Assembly: GCF_000328475.2 (NCBI RefSeq)
Contig: NC_026489.1
Span: 586,985 to 650,984, forward strand
Origin: Mycosarcoma maydis
Taxonomy: Eukaryota; Basidiomycota; Ustilaginomycetes; Ustilaginales
Length of the DNA stretch: 64,000 nt
Direction: 5' to 3'
The translations under genes were made by a program, and so were the position numbers. The notes under the pieces were generated by a model. That model saw only the letters and a program-made list of their open reading frames with translations. It made no database searches and had not been told where the DNA came from. Shown here one piece after another: positions 49,005-59,549 of the stretch; position 1 is the stretch's first letter, and each line of letters opens with the position of its first letter.

Positions 49005-50465
49005 TCAATGCTCCTTGTCACTGGACCCGCTTATTTTTTTCGCCATCTTTTCGTACATGGCTTGTGCCTGAGGGATGAGACTGTTGAACTGACTGTTAGA
49101 CCACTGACCTTTTTGGGAGGGAAGCGAGGGCACGTTGCCTGATGTCTTGAGAATGGCAAGCAGCTTGGCCAACAAGGCGTACGAGAGCTGATCTGCTTGC
49201 GCAGCATCGATGGTGCGAAGTCGACGGTCTTGATGAGTGCCCGGGTCGAGCGCACGATGCTGACCAAGCAGAGTCGCGAGCTGCAAGATGCTCGGAGGAT
49301 AGTCGGACTGCGCAGATTGTTCGAGCCAGAATCTCGCTTCGATATCATCAGCATCGATCCCAAAAGTATCCCTGTGCGCCTGCTTGATGGTTTTGTCACC
49401 TGCTCTCACATCTGGATGCTGTGCCATTTTATCGCGATCCAGAAAGTAAAACGAGCCGACCTGAAACATGCTCTGCGCATCTCCTTGCTCTGCAGCCTGC
49501 TTGAAGAGTCGAAATGCTTGTGACTTGTTCCCAGTATTTGTATCGAGTAGATGCTCCATGCCCAGAGCGAACAGGCAGCCCGAATGAGCGAGCTCGGCGC
49601 CTTTAGACAGATAGCTGCGTGCGCGTTCCTGATCCGGCGGGTTGAAGCGCGATTCTTGAAAGAGCGATGCAAGATCGTACCACGCCTCTGCGAGACCCTT
49701 GTCGCCCGCTTGTGTGTATAGTTTGACGGCTTGTTCGATCATTGCTGGCCGTTGTGCTTTGTCGACTTGCCCTCTTTGGACACGCTGTAGCAGCAGCTTG
49801 GCGACACCAGCTAAGCCACGCGCGTTGCCTGCCGCTGAGAGCTGCTGATATAGTTCCACAGCTTGCTGTACTCTGGCTTTCGAGTCACCTGAGGGGGGCG
49901 GGGGTGCAGTGTTCTGCAGCACCATGCTGGCCCAGTAGTATCCAGCATCGTCTGATCCGGCTTGGTGTGCAACTTGAAAAAGACGGTACGATAGCGGCTG
50001 GCGACGAGGATCGTTGGAGGCGCACACAAGCGTGTTGGCCAAGTGTGTGAGGTCTTCGGCACAATGTCCCCATTCCTTGATGGTCGCAATGATATCTTCA
50101 TCAACTGATGCTTGGTAGGCTTCACGATCTGATGCAGATGATAAATCAGCTATGGTACGGAGCTGGACGAGCAACTTTGACAGCAGCGAGCGCGCCTGCT
50201 CATAGCTGATAGCCTTGGGTGAGCTATTCTCGTAGCGGGATGGTGGAAGGATTCGCGCGACGGAAGAATCTAGCTCGGTCTGATCAGGGACGCAGATGTT
50301 GGTGGGCGTGGTGGCATAGCCTCGGACAACATCGATGGTGGTGGCACAAACTGCAGGATGTGGTACGCCTGGCACGGTAGTAGCGCGCATTGTAAGCGGG
50401 ACTGGTGTCCTTCCGGACAACAAGCAGGCAGCGCCTTGGCGCATGAGTCGGAAAGAGGCTGCCAT
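49005..50465 (-). CDS. Sel1-repeat protein, probably mitochondrial
   Basis: 486 residues if started at the ATG at 50465. That start gives MAASFRLMRQGAACLLSGRT, a basic amphipathic head without acidic residues that looks like a mitochondrial presequence. An in-frame upstream ATG at 50594 would add 43 residues and is less likely. At least four Sel1-like (TPR-related) repeats are visible from about residue 200, for example AWYDLASLFQESRFNPPDQE, SGCLFALGMEHLLDTNTGNK and AEQGDAQSMFQVGSFYF. The C-terminus is Gln/Lys-rich. Sel1 repeats mediate protein contacts; no enzymatic domain is seen. I do not recognise a specific orthologue. It converges on IPI1, with 138 bp between the stops. Confidence 0.75.
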   Translation of the reverse strand: MAASFRLMRQGAACLLSGRTPVPLTMRATTVPGVPHPAVCATTIDVVRGYATTPTNICVPDQTELDSSVARILPPSRYENSSPKAISYEQARSLLSKLLVQLRTIADLSSASDREAYQASVDEDIIATIKEWGHCAEDLTHLANTLVCASNDPRRQPLSYRLFQVAHQAGSDDAGYYWASMVLQNTAPPPPSGDSKARVQQAVELYQQLSAAGNARGLAGVAKLLLQRVQRGQVDKAQRPAMIEQAVKLYTQAGDKGLAEAWYDLASLFQESRFNPPDQERARSYLSKGAELAHSGCLFALGMEHLLDTNTGNKSQAFRLFKQAAEQGDAQSMFQVGSFYFLDRDKMAQHPDVRAGDKTIKQAHRDTFGIDADDIEARFWLEQSAQSDYPPSILQLATLLGQHRALDPGTHQDRRLRTIDAAQADQLSYALLAKLLAILKTSGNVPSLPSQKGQWSNSQFNSLIPQAQAMYEKMAKKISGSSDKEH

Positions 50466-50910
50466 ACCCGTCGATCGTGTACAACTACGAATGTGGCCAA
50501 GAGGACGTCGGTGTAGGCCGAAAAGGTCGCAACAGGTCCATCTCGAGTTCGTGTTTGTTCTCACGTCTGTCGTCCTCTGGTGTGGAGTGTCCATGCCATG
50601 ACAATCGTGAATCGTGAATGCCAATCCCAGCTGCATCTTGAAAGGTTTCTCACCTCGGCGAATTACGACAGGAATCACGAGTCACAATCACGAATCGGGG
50701 ATCCACGATCTTACGCTTTCCATAACTTAGCGTATTTTCACGACACGTGCACGGTGGTTTGTTTGCCGATTTTGAATCCCAACTGTGCCTCCACAAGGCA
50801 TTCGCGATGGCCCGTTTCCCGAGTATAGTGGCCGTAGGATAGGATGATTTAGCTGAGCAGTTTTTCTGCTGTCGTTCGACATGTGCCCTCGTTAGAAGAC
50901 CAACGGTAAC
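50466..50910. other. Divergent promoter of Sel1-repeat and MBL genes
   Basis: A direct TCGTGA pair at 50605 and 50612, further TCACGA at 50675 and 50688. No gene. Confidence 0.5.
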
Positions 50911-52062
50911 ATGTCTATCGACGGACCAGTAGAGCAGCAGGATTGGCCGCTGCCATCGTCGTCCTGGATCGAAAAGGTCCTCTTCCTCGGAACGGGTACC
51001 AGCGGACAGGTGCCGGCTATTCACTGCGTTACTAAGCCAGACTTTGGCGATTGTGCCGCTTGCCGGGATGCGACACTCAACCCGACGGGCAAGAATCGCA
51101 GAGGATGTACATCGGCTGCTGTCGTAGGTAGAGACGCTGAGGATAAGCTGGATAGTGCCATCCTAATAGACTGCGGAAAGACGTTTTATTCGAACGCAAT
51201 CGTTCACTTCCCGCGTAATGGCATTCGAGAAATTCGAGCCGTCTTGCTCACACATGCGCACGCCGATGCCATTCTCGGCTTGGATGACCTCAGAGCGTGG
51301 ACTATGGGAGGTGTCATTCAGCGTCACGTGCCCATATACCTCACGCAAGAGTGTATGGCCGTCGTCGAGGGCATGTTCCCTTACCTGGTTGATCGCTCAA
51401 AATCTACTGGCGGCGGTGACGTACCCACTCTTCAGTGGAATATTATCAACAAGGACCAACCCTTTATCATTCCCGCTTCTCATGGCCGCAAAGAGGTTAA
51501 AGTGCAGCCGCTTCCTGTATTGCACGGCTTTCTTGGCCGGGTATCGCCGTTCTGGTGTCTGGGTTTCCGCATCGACTCGTTCAGCTACATCAGCGATTGC
51601 CACGAGATCCCGGCCGCCACTCTTCAACTCATGCGTGGTAGCCAAGCTATCGTTATGGACGCTCTCAAAATGGATCGGCATCTCTCTCACTTTTCGTTTG
51701 CCCAAGCTCTATCTTTCTTTGCTTCTTTCTCCCCTCCACCTGCGCTTGGTCTCCTCACCGATTTTACACATCGCATAGAACACTATGCCACTCAAGGCCT
51801 CGTAGATACATGGAGGAACGGCATGCTGGCAGCACAGATCGCAGGAAAGGCAAGACAGGTCCAATCGACCGGAGAAGGTGGGGGGCTGAAGTGGTGGGCC
51901 GATATTTGGGACGAGCTAGGAAACGAACACGACATGACAATAAAATTGAAGGAAGTGTACGACCCTGTAATTGATCAGATGGCGCGGTCCGTTTCTCATC
52001 CTATACCGCCCATCAAGCTGAGCTGGGATGGCCTCGTGGTTTCATTTGCTCCTCGCAGATGA
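50911..52062 (+). CDS. Metallo-beta-lactamase-fold hydrolase, PhnP-like
   Basis: 383 residues, one exon. The fold begins with VLFLGTGTSGQVPAIHC, then the metal-binding motif LLTHAHADAILGLDDLRAW (His-x-His-x-Asp) near residue 113. Later ligands lie in VLHGF and YISDCHEIP. The segment VMDALKMDRHLSHFSFAQAL corresponds to the DALR...H.SH block of the PhnP/YcbX-like branch, which includes phosphodiesterases acting on cyclic ribose phosphates. A small Cys-rich insertion GDCAACRDATLNPTGKNRRG (about 47-66) resembles the zinc knuckle of these proteins. The actual substrate in fungi is not known to me; it is not RNase Z-like (no ELAC exosite arm). Confidence 0.85.
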   Translation: MSIDGPVEQQDWPLPSSSWIEKVLFLGTGTSGQVPAIHCVTKPDFGDCAACRDATLNPTGKNRRGCTSAAVVGRDAEDKLDSAILIDCGKTFYSNAIVHFPRNGIREIRAVLLTHAHADAILGLDDLRAWTMGGVIQRHVPIYLTQECMAVVEGMFPYLVDRSKSTGGGDVPTLQWNIINKDQPFIIPASHGRKEVKVQPLPVLHGFLGRVSPFWCLGFRIDSFSYISDCHEIPAATLQLMRGSQAIVMDALKMDRHLSHFSFAQALSFFASFSPPPALGLLTDFTHRIEHYATQGLVDTWRNGMLAAQIAGKARQVQSTGEGGGLKWWADIWDELGNEHDMTIKLKEVYDPVIDQMARSVSHPIPPIKLSWDGLVVSFAPRR

Positions 52063-52545
52063 CTTTGGCCCCTTTAGGCGAAACACTTTTTCTTGCCGGG
52101 ATGAATAGCAGCGGGTTGAACGCAAGTGTTCCTCATAAACTCACGACTGCCTGTTTCTGTTTACTCTCTTGAAATTTGGTATTCTTGATTGTTTTCTTGT
52201 TTTGCTTTGCTTTGCAGGGGGTTTGGTAACTTAGATGAAATAACTTAACTTATTCGTGATTTGTTTAATAGACGCCCGCCCCTCGCTTGCGTTATGGTGC
52301 ACAGCATGGGCAATCAAGAAGCATGAATACTCGTGATCTTATTTGGTGCACTGATTTTCGAGTGGAAGCCCGCCAATCATCCCTACTCGGTGACTGTGCT
52401 GTAATCACAATGACATTTGCACAATGTCCGTGGCGAAGCGTTGTGAGATATTCTAACAGGAGTTTCCATGAATGGCAAGTCAGAAGACTGACAGCAGTTG
52501 GCAGCGCAACATGGGAATTGAAGCGAGACAAGGAGGGCCGGGAGA
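52063..52545. other. Convergent spacer between the MBL and MFS genes
   Basis: No gene. A TTTTGCTTTGCTTTGC run at about 52199-52216 and single CGTGATT motifs at 52256 and 52331. Confidence 0.5.
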
Positions 52546-54132
52546 CTAGTATACATAACGGAAGTTGGGATTCTGCTTGTCGGTCAGATCGTCAAAAGCA
52601 TGCGAGAGGTCGATTTGATCCGGCGACTCGGCAGGTCTTCCGTGGAGCAAGTTGTTTGCAATCCTCTTGGTATTGTTCTGCGCCATGTAGTAGAATCTCA
52701 ACGAGGCGAAGAGGAGGATGAGGGCCACGTAGCAACCCAGCTGGCCGGCGAATGCTTTTCGGTAGTGGGGAGCATCCGTCGACCTGAAGAGTTGAGGTCC
52801 AGCGGCGTTGCCAGCAGCCCAGCCGATGAAGTTGACAGCAACGACCACTGTTCGTTTCGTCTGTCCGCCCACGTTTCGTGTCAGCAGGCTGAACGCGAGT
52901 GGCGAAACACCGTTGTAAAAGATGGTCATGAGGAAGACGGTCAAAAGCCCACCAACGTGAGCTTTGTCATTTGGTACCGTCAAGAAAACGACGGCTGAAA
53001 TCAGCGAAGGGATGCAATACAATATGGCTACCAGGAGCGTTTGGTTGGTCTTCTTGGAAAGGTAGGCGGCCGAAAAGAGAACAAAGATTTGGATTGCTCC
53101 CTGCGCGATCGCCAGTAGGTCCGTTTGAAGGACCGTGAATCCGAGATTCGTCTTTATAATGATATTGGTAAATGCACCGAGACCACCAACAGGAATCGTG
53201 TTGAGCACCTGTATGAAGAAAAACGCCCATGTTTGAGGGTCTGCGAGCGCTTCTTGCACGTGCGACCATTTGAGCTTCTTGTTCTGAACCCCGGTCTGAT
53301 TTTCTCGAACGCGCTCGACGATCTTGACTTTGTCCTCTTCCGAAATGCCACGAGCCTTCATCGGAGATGCGGGAAGCAGCCAGCAAGCTACTCCTGCCCA
53401 CAGCGCCGTCAACGTTCCTAGTATCAAGAACATCAGCTGAAACGAGGCAAGCTTTCCTTTATAATGGTAGATCCCATATGCAATCAAGCCGCCTACCATA
53501 GTCTGGATGCCATTGCAGCAGTAGAAGGCTGCAATCGTTCTAGCTTGCTCCTCCTTGCGATACCAGGTGGCGGTGATGAGCATGAAACAGGGTTGACAGA
53601 CACATTCAAAGGTGCCGAGCAGAGCGCGGATAACCATGGCTCCTTCAAAGTCTTCGACAGCTGCAGAGCACGCTACGACAACTCCCCATGCGAAAATGCA
53701 GAAAGAGAGCCAACGGTTGATGGGAAGGACTTGTAGGAGACGATTTTGCGGATACTCGGCGCAAATAATGGCGAGATAGACGACAGTCGTGAGCCAGGCG
53801 TATTCTTGACCTTGAAGATGCCATTTCTTCTGAATTCCCATGATGGATGCAAGCGAGACGAGGCCCTTGTCGAGAGACTGTAGGAAGTACGTGGTCATGA
53901 TGACTGGGAGGATTCGTCGGTCGATAATGCCAAGTAGCCGCTTGTTCTCTTCCGGAGTGATAGTGATGCTCTGATCAGTGTATTCGAGAACCTCGGTGTC
54001 GACTTCTTCCATGACGGTTTCAGGGAGCGTAGGGATGCCGAGACCAGCATACAGGCCGGGACCTTTTTCGAGAGCGCTCGCATCGTCGGTAGCAATCGAC
54101 GTCTGAGTTATAACCTTGTTAAGCTTCTCCAT
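52546..54132 (-). CDS. MFS transporter, Dal5/allantoate permease-like (anion:cation symporter)
   Basis: 528 residues, one exon, start ATG at 54132. Twelve predicted membrane segments: the first follows DRRILPVIMTTYFLQSLDKG, which is the hallmark of the fungal anion:cation symporter family that includes Dal5, Tna1 and Vht1-like transporters. Other family signatures are LTTVVYLAIICAEYPQNRLL and RALLGTFECVCQPCFMLI, and WYRKEEQARTIAAFYCCNGI. A cytosolic loop ARGISEEDKVKIVERVRENQ separates the halves. The N-terminal 60 residues are cytosolic. The substrate could be allantoate, ureidosuccinate, nicotinate or a similar organic anion; it cannot be told from the sequence. An isolated gene next to a 2-kb gene-poor spacer. 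Confidence 0.9.
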   Translation of the reverse strand: MEKLNKVITQTSIATDDASALEKGPGLYAGLGIPTLPETVMEEVDTEVLEYTDQSITITPEENKRLLGIIDRRILPVIMTTYFLQSLDKGLVSLASIMGIQKKWHLQGQEYAWLTTVVYLAIICAEYPQNRLLQVLPINRWLSFCIFAWGVVVACSAAVEDFEGAMVIRALLGTFECVCQPCFMLITATWYRKEEQARTIAAFYCCNGIQTMVGGLIAYGIYHYKGKLASFQLMFLILGTLTALWAGVACWLLPASPMKARGISEEDKVKIVERVRENQTGVQNKKLKWSHVQEALADPQTWAFFFIQVLNTIPVGGLGAFTNIIIKTNLGFTVLQTDLLAIAQGAIQIFVLFSAAYLSKKTNQTLLVAILYCIPSLISAVVFLTVPNDKAHVGGLLTVFLMTIFYNGVSPLAFSLLTRNVGGQTKRTVVVAVNFIGWAAGNAAGPQLFRSTDAPHYRKAFAGQLGCYVALILLFASLRFYYMAQNNTKRIANNLLHGRPAESPDQIDLSHAFDDLTDKQNPNFRYVY

Positions 54133-56123
54133 GATTTACCACGAGCTACAAGATGGCGATTTATCTACTCTTTCGGTGGATTCGAGAATGAAACTTGTTA
54201 GTGGAGGTGGGTGGCACGGAATCAATAGAGGAGAACCCTGCAACTGTATCAAGTGGGGAGTACTGTATCAAGTAGGCCTGTCAACCTTTGTTTGACCTTG
54301 ATCGAACCGGGAATTGGAAACGCGAAGAGAAGCGCTTACGATCCGAGTTGAAGACAGGGCACTTTATAGCTTTAACAAAACCAGGCGATAGCTGCAAAAG
54401 AAGCGTGGCTCCGCAACAAAGAAGTTGGTATATCGTGCTGCTCATGCTAATACGAGTGCGGCGTCAACATTGAGCGTAGGTTTTGACGCTGCCACCTTCT
54501 CGTATTTCCCCACACTGCGAATATGCATGGCTTAGAACTGAACCCTGTTGATGACAAGTTCCCGTTCCTGGCCAGCTTTCCTTAATGCAGTGGGAGTAAA
54601 ACACAGGGTGGAAAGATGAGCTTAAGCTGGCCGCGGCTACAAGTTACGAGTGGGGGCCCCGCAAACTCGGTTAGAGCTTGATCATGCACAGCGTGGAAAG
54701 CGCTAAAGAGCTTTCTCTCAGGTGCGCTGCTACAATTCACGATTGTGAGTGTACATGTGAATCACGAGTAGTTAACTTAGCACTGCTGGACGCAAGTCAA
54801 ACTCCGCTCCGCTCGGCTCGCCTACGGCACGCGCATTCACGATTCGTGATTTTCGACGTGGGGGTTCACTTGTCCCACGCAGCATCGCCTCAAGTGCAAG
54901 GTCCATCCATGCCTTTGCGGCTCTACCAAAGAACGGCCAAGTTGACCGATGCGGACCGGCGGTCAATCGTGACTCTAACTAATTTACCATACAATCCTGA
55001 TGCCTATCGTGCATGCCTGCCGTCGTTCTGTCTTTTCGTGCGCGCTCCTGCTTCCTGTCCTCTCTTACCGCTTCAAGCGCGGAGCTGAATTCGGGTCCTG
55101 CCCTCCCCAGCCCTGACCGAGGCTCACCTCCTAGCGTTGAATCAAGATGTGGAGTCACAAGTGTTCCCACGAGTTGGCTTGACCTTCAAGTCACAGGTGT
55201 GAGGTCCATTTCAGACAGTACGCCGTCGCCTGCAATCTGCAGTGACAGCTTACTTGCCTTGTTGACCACGAAAATTTGTGCAGGCAGAGGCATACTCGGG
55301 ACGCACAGTGTCCCCATACACAACTGACAGACTGCCTAGTTTTCGTTGCAGCCCAAGTGGCCATCGGCAAAAACTCACTCCGAAGCACCGATTGCCTCTG
55401 TGATAGGCTCTAGCTCGCTTAGGCAGTCCTCTAACAGGCTGCCTACGCTAGCACGGGTACGCTCGCCCCGACTGACGAGCATTATGCCATTGTCCCAACA
55501 AGCTAGCATCAGAAATCGCTTTGCTACAGACTGGGTCATTCTTTGCGCGTCATCCGCCACCATGCTTTTGCCGCACATGTCAACAATTTTCGGTGCACAG
55601 ACGGCCTCTCACCGCAATCCTTCCTCGCCTAGAACGCCGATCTCGTTCCGTCATTGCCGACGTCTCCGAGCTATCACTGAAGGGTGACCTCCAGTGCCTC
55701 TTCCATTTTCAGGCTCGCTACACATGCTTTTCTTTTTGTCAGCCCTGCTTAGAGGCATAGCACGCCGGCGCGGTCCGTCGTTCAGTCAGCTGCAGAGGGT
55801 GGCGGACCGGCATCAGGGTGGGCATTGCAAGCTTTCCAGTTTGCGAGACCATGCCAAAGACACGCGGATAACGTTAAACCGCCATGGAACTCCAGAAAGC
55901 GAATGGGAAGCTTGAAATCGTCTCTGACAGAAGCCACACGTGTGGTTTCTTCCTCTATGGTCAAGCCAGCACTGCCCAATCCTGTGCCTTGACTCGACAT
56001 GGTTCGGACGCTGTTGCGTCTTTGATTCCCCACCTTTGTCGTGTTTGACGTTGCTCGACTTCGTCATCAACTCTCTTGTTTCTGGATCACACGCACCTAC
56101 AAGCTGATTGGCGCATCGCAATC
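54133..56123. other. Long gene-poor spacer between MFS and alpha-mannosidase
   Basis: Two kilobases without a recognised gene. TCACGA/TCGTGA cores at 54737, 54762, 54837 and 54844 (the last two a 13-bp palindrome), and GTTAAC at 54771. A weak spliced candidate on the minus strand around 55200-55660 is discussed under findings and is not called. Confidence 0.45.
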
Positions 56124-59100
56124 ATGTGTGACTCTATCTGCCACAAACCCGTCTATCCGATCCTCGCAGAGCAAACCTTGCGACCAGTTCGGCCACTTCC
56201 AATTCGAAGCATTCAGGAGAAGCGCATTTACGAGTTCGTTGGTGGGCAGTTCTCTTCCGACAACCTTTCTTCTCTTCTATACGCGGGTCGCCTTAACACA
56301 CAACCTCATGTTCAGATCAAGTGCTGGTCTCCAGCAAACGGAACACGGCCCACATTCAACGAAGCTTGCTCGCAGACATTCATGCCATGCCAGGTGGGCG
56401 AAAAGTTCGGACCAAGCTGGTCAAACCACTGGTTGAAGCTCATTCTGACTGTCCCAGATGAGTGGATGGATCTTGACGATGTTGAGCTCGATTTTGACGT
56501 CAGCTGTGAGGCCCTCATTTACGATGATCAGGGCAACCCGCTTCAAGGCTTTACTGGGGGACAGGAGTTCGATCGCCGCCACGACTTTCCGCTTCCCAAG
56601 GGTAATCATGCACGTGTGAGTGCCATCTACTACATCGAACTCACCGGAAACGGAATGTTTGGCATTCATGGCAAAGATACAAGATATTACGACCTGGGCG
56701 TCGGTTCCGACCCCGATCCTAATCGCTTCTTTGAACTCGCCAAAGTGGATATCGTGCTCAAGCGGAGGGAGGCCTGGGATCTGATGTATGACTTTATCAC
56801 TCTTCAGCAATGCGTTGAGGAGCTTCCCAAGGACGGCATCCTTCAAAACAAGGCCCTGTTCATTACCAACGAGATCATGAACACATTCCGAAAGTCTGAC
56901 CTATCCAGTATCTCACGTTGTCGGCAGCTCGCTCAGGAAGTTTATGGCGAAGCTTGGTCCTCTTCGCCTTCTTCTTTTCTTTCCGGAGATGCAGATAAGA
57001 AGAACAAAGACAAAAATGCGGTGATTTGGAGTCTTGGGCATTGCCATATCGACTGCGTGTGGTTGTGGAGCTTTGACGCAGCACAACAAAAGGTCGCACG
57101 CTCGTGGACAACACAGCTAGCGCTTATGGAGCGCTATCCAGAGTACTGTTTCACTGCAAGTTCCGCGCAGCAATTCAAATGGATCGAGACCCTCTACCCT
57201 TCTCTCTTCCAGCGAATAAAGCAAAAGGTTAAAGAAGAACGCTTTCAACCGATTGGAGGCTTATGGGTCGAGTGCGACGCAAACATGCCAAGTGGCGAGT
57301 CCTTTGTCCGCCAGCTTCTCTATGGTCAGCGATACCTACAGTCACGATTTGGCTTCAAGAGCAATATCTTCTTCCTTCCTGACTCGTTTGGCTACAATAG
57401 TCAGATTCCACAGCTAGCACGTCAAGCCGGTTGTGATTATTTCTTTACACAAAAGCTCTGCTGGAACAGAACCAACACATTTCCGCACTGCACCATGATG
57501 TGGACGGGCCTGGACGGTACCCAGATCGTATTTTCACAAAGTTCCATCCCTAACTACAACAGCCGCTGCGGCGTCAATGATCTGCTCAAAGGCATCAGAC
57601 GCAATCCTGATCTTGCGGTCCAGCCTACCTGTCTCCACCTCTTCGGATTTGGCGATGGTGGAGGTGGAGCAAGCCCCGAGCATCTCGAAAGGCTCCGTCG
57701 TGCAAGAGCATTGAGTGACAATGGCTATGCGGAGATGCCCCGAGTCACCGTTGGTCGCAGTGCAAACGACTTCTTCGAACACCTGCTTGAAACGACACAG
57801 CAAGGAGAGAGATTGGCCACATGGAGCGGTGAAGTCTACCTTGAATTTCATCGTGGAGTCTACACGTCGCAGGCAGCCATGAAGAAGTACAACCGCACAG
57901 TCGAGCTCATGTTGCACGATCTCGAGTGGCTATGCACTCTGGCAGCCATTCACAGTAGACAGGTGATGTACAAGTATCCTCATGACAAGCTAGCGGAGAT
58001 ATGGGAGCCATTCATGCTTAGTCAGTTTCATGACTGTCTCCCGGGGAGCTCGATCAGGAAAGTGTACGAGGATATGGAAAAGGTCTATGCTCAGCTTTCT
58101 GTCAAGATCAAGGAGATGCGAGACGAAGCAGTTGCGGTACTGCTGGACACAGCAAGTGACAAGACTTTCAGCGATTTCATCCTTGCAGCTCCGAACACAC
58201 TCTGTATCCCTCGTCGAGAGATACTAGAGATGAAAGAGGCTAACATGACGCCAATTGCAGCGCCGACACTCGCTTTGCAGGATTTACAAGACAGTAGAAC
58301 CTTGATCCTTCTCGAAGATGTCGAGGCAACGGGTGTGCTCAAATGTGTCTCGTCGCCGCTAGCTCCAGCAGCCATGAGTACGGTTTCAGCAGTCCAAGCA
58401 GGTAGCACTTTCGTTCTCGAGTCCATCGACATGTGCGTTCGAGTTTCAGATGGACGCATCCGCTCCATCTTTGACAAGATTGAAGGTCGCGAAATCCTTG
58501 CTTATGGACAGTCTGCTGGATTCTCACTGAGTCAAGACTATCCACCAGAGTTTGACAACTGGGAAGTCGAAGTCTACTCGCTCGACACAGTGGAGCAGCT
58601 CGAATTTGAATTTGTTACCGTTACTGATACAGGTCCTTACCGCGCCAGCCTGACCGCGACTCTATCGATCGGCGAAGCAACGTCGTTGTCCGTCAACATT
58701 TTCATGGATGCACTACCTCTCATTCCCGCCCTTACTGCAGGCGAGCGGCCGCGCACCGCTATTCAATTTCGCACTTCGATCCAGTGGCAGGAATCGCACC
58801 GCTTCTTACGCTGGCAAGTACCAACCTCAATCCGATCCGACCTGGCTAGCTATGAAATGCAATTTGGACACGTCACACGTCCCACGACCCGGAACACTAC
58901 GTGGGAAGCCGCCAAGTTCGAAGTGTGCGGACACAGATTTGCCGACTTGTCGGAGCCCAACTATGGGCTGGCGATACTGACACAATGCAAATACGGATAC
59001 TCGGTCGAAGGTGGACTGATGCGGCTGTCGCTGCTGAAAGCGGGTGCGTATCCGGACTCAAAGATGGACAGGGGCAAGCACACGATCGACTTCGCGCTGT

Positions 59101-59549
59101 ATCCGCACCGTGGAACTTTGTTGGATGGCAACGTGGTAGATGTGGCCAGGGTGTACAACGCCAAGCCAGTCCTGGAGGCTATGCTTATTACAGGTCCGAA
59201 ATCTATGAGCAGTTTCGAATGCCCTTTGAGGGTGGTTCAAGACTTAACGTCACTACACAGCAAGGTGGTTCTGGACACGATCAAGATGGCTGAGCCGGCG
59301 TTGATAGCCTCAAACAAATGTGGTCAAGAAAGAAGCAAAACGATGTTATGTAGGCTGTACGAAGCTTTCGGAACCCGAACCAAGGTGACGTTGGAATGCG
59401 ATTTGCCGGTCAACAGGGCGAGCATAACCAACCTTCTCGAAGAGGAACACGTTGAGGAGAGCATTGATTTATTCTCAGAAGGGAGGCTTCGAGCCATACT
59501 CCACTTCAGACCGTTCGAGTTCAAGACGATTCGTATCGAGTTGCGCTAA
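56124..59549 (+). CDS. AMS1: GH38 alpha-mannosidase (Ams1 type)
   Basis: 1141 residues from the ATG at 56124; the frame is open slightly upstream without an ATG. The enzyme hydrolyses alpha-mannosides of free oligosaccharides; yeast Ams1 is made in the cytosol and carried to the vacuole by the Cvt/autophagy route. The glycoside hydrolase 38 zinc site begins HCHIDCVWLWSFD (about residue 306, His-x-Asp), and the nucleophile Asp420 is in FFLPDSFGYNSQIPQL. The mid-domain ends with SQFHDCLPGSSIRKVYEDM, another strong GH38 mark. The C-terminal beta-sandwich part contains NYGLAILTQCKYGYSVEGG. No signal peptide is visible, consistent with a cytosol-made class II enzyme rather than Golgi or lysosomal mannosidases. 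Length agrees with Ams1 (about 1080). Confidence 0.95.
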   Translation: MCDSICHKPVYPILAEQTLRPVRPLPIRSIQEKRIYEFVGGQFSSDNLSSLLYAGRLNTQPHVQIKCWSPANGTRPTFNEACSQTFMPCQVGEKFGPSWSNHWLKLILTVPDEWMDLDDVELDFDVSCEALIYDDQGNPLQGFTGGQEFDRRHDFPLPKGNHARVSAIYYIELTGNGMFGIHGKDTRYYDLGVGSDPDPNRFFELAKVDIVLKRREAWDLMYDFITLQQCVEELPKDGILQNKALFITNEIMNTFRKSDLSSISRCRQLAQEVYGEAWSSSPSSFLSGDADKKNKDKNAVIWSLGHCHIDCVWLWSFDAAQQKVARSWTTQLALMERYPEYCFTASSAQQFKWIETLYPSLFQRIKQKVKEERFQPIGGLWVECDANMPSGESFVRQLLYGQRYLQSRFGFKSNIFFLPDSFGYNSQIPQLARQAGCDYFFTQKLCWNRTNTFPHCTMMWTGLDGTQIVFSQSSIPNYNSRCGVNDLLKGIRRNPDLAVQPTCLHLFGFGDGGGGASPEHLERLRRARALSDNGYAEMPRVTVGRSANDFFEHLLETTQQGERLATWSGEVYLEFHRGVYTSQAAMKKYNRTVELMLHDLEWLCTLAAIHSRQVMYKYPHDKLAEIWEPFMLSQFHDCLPGSSIRKVYEDMEKVYAQLSVKIKEMRDEAVAVLLDTASDKTFSDFILAAPNTLCIPRREILEMKEANMTPIAAPTLALQDLQDSRTLILLEDVEATGVLKCVSSPLAPAAMSTVSAVQAGSTFVLESIDMCVRVSDGRIRSIFDKIEGREILAYGQSAGFSLSQDYPPEFDNWEVEVYSLDTVEQLEFEFVTVTDTGPYRASLTATLSIGEATSLSVNIFMDALPLIPALTAGERPRTAIQFRTSIQWQESHRFLRWQVPTSIRSDLASYEMQFGHVTRPTTRNTTWEAAKFEVCGHRFADLSEPNYGLAILTQCKYGYSVEGGLMRLSLLKAGAYPDSKMDRGKHTIDFALYPHRGTLLDGNVVDVARVYNAKPVLEAMLITGPKSMSSFECPLRVVQDLTSLHSKVVLDTIKMAEPALIASNKCGQERSKTMLCRLYEAFGTRTKVTLECDLPVNRASITNLLEEEHVEESIDLFSEGRLRAILHFRPFEFKTIRIELR

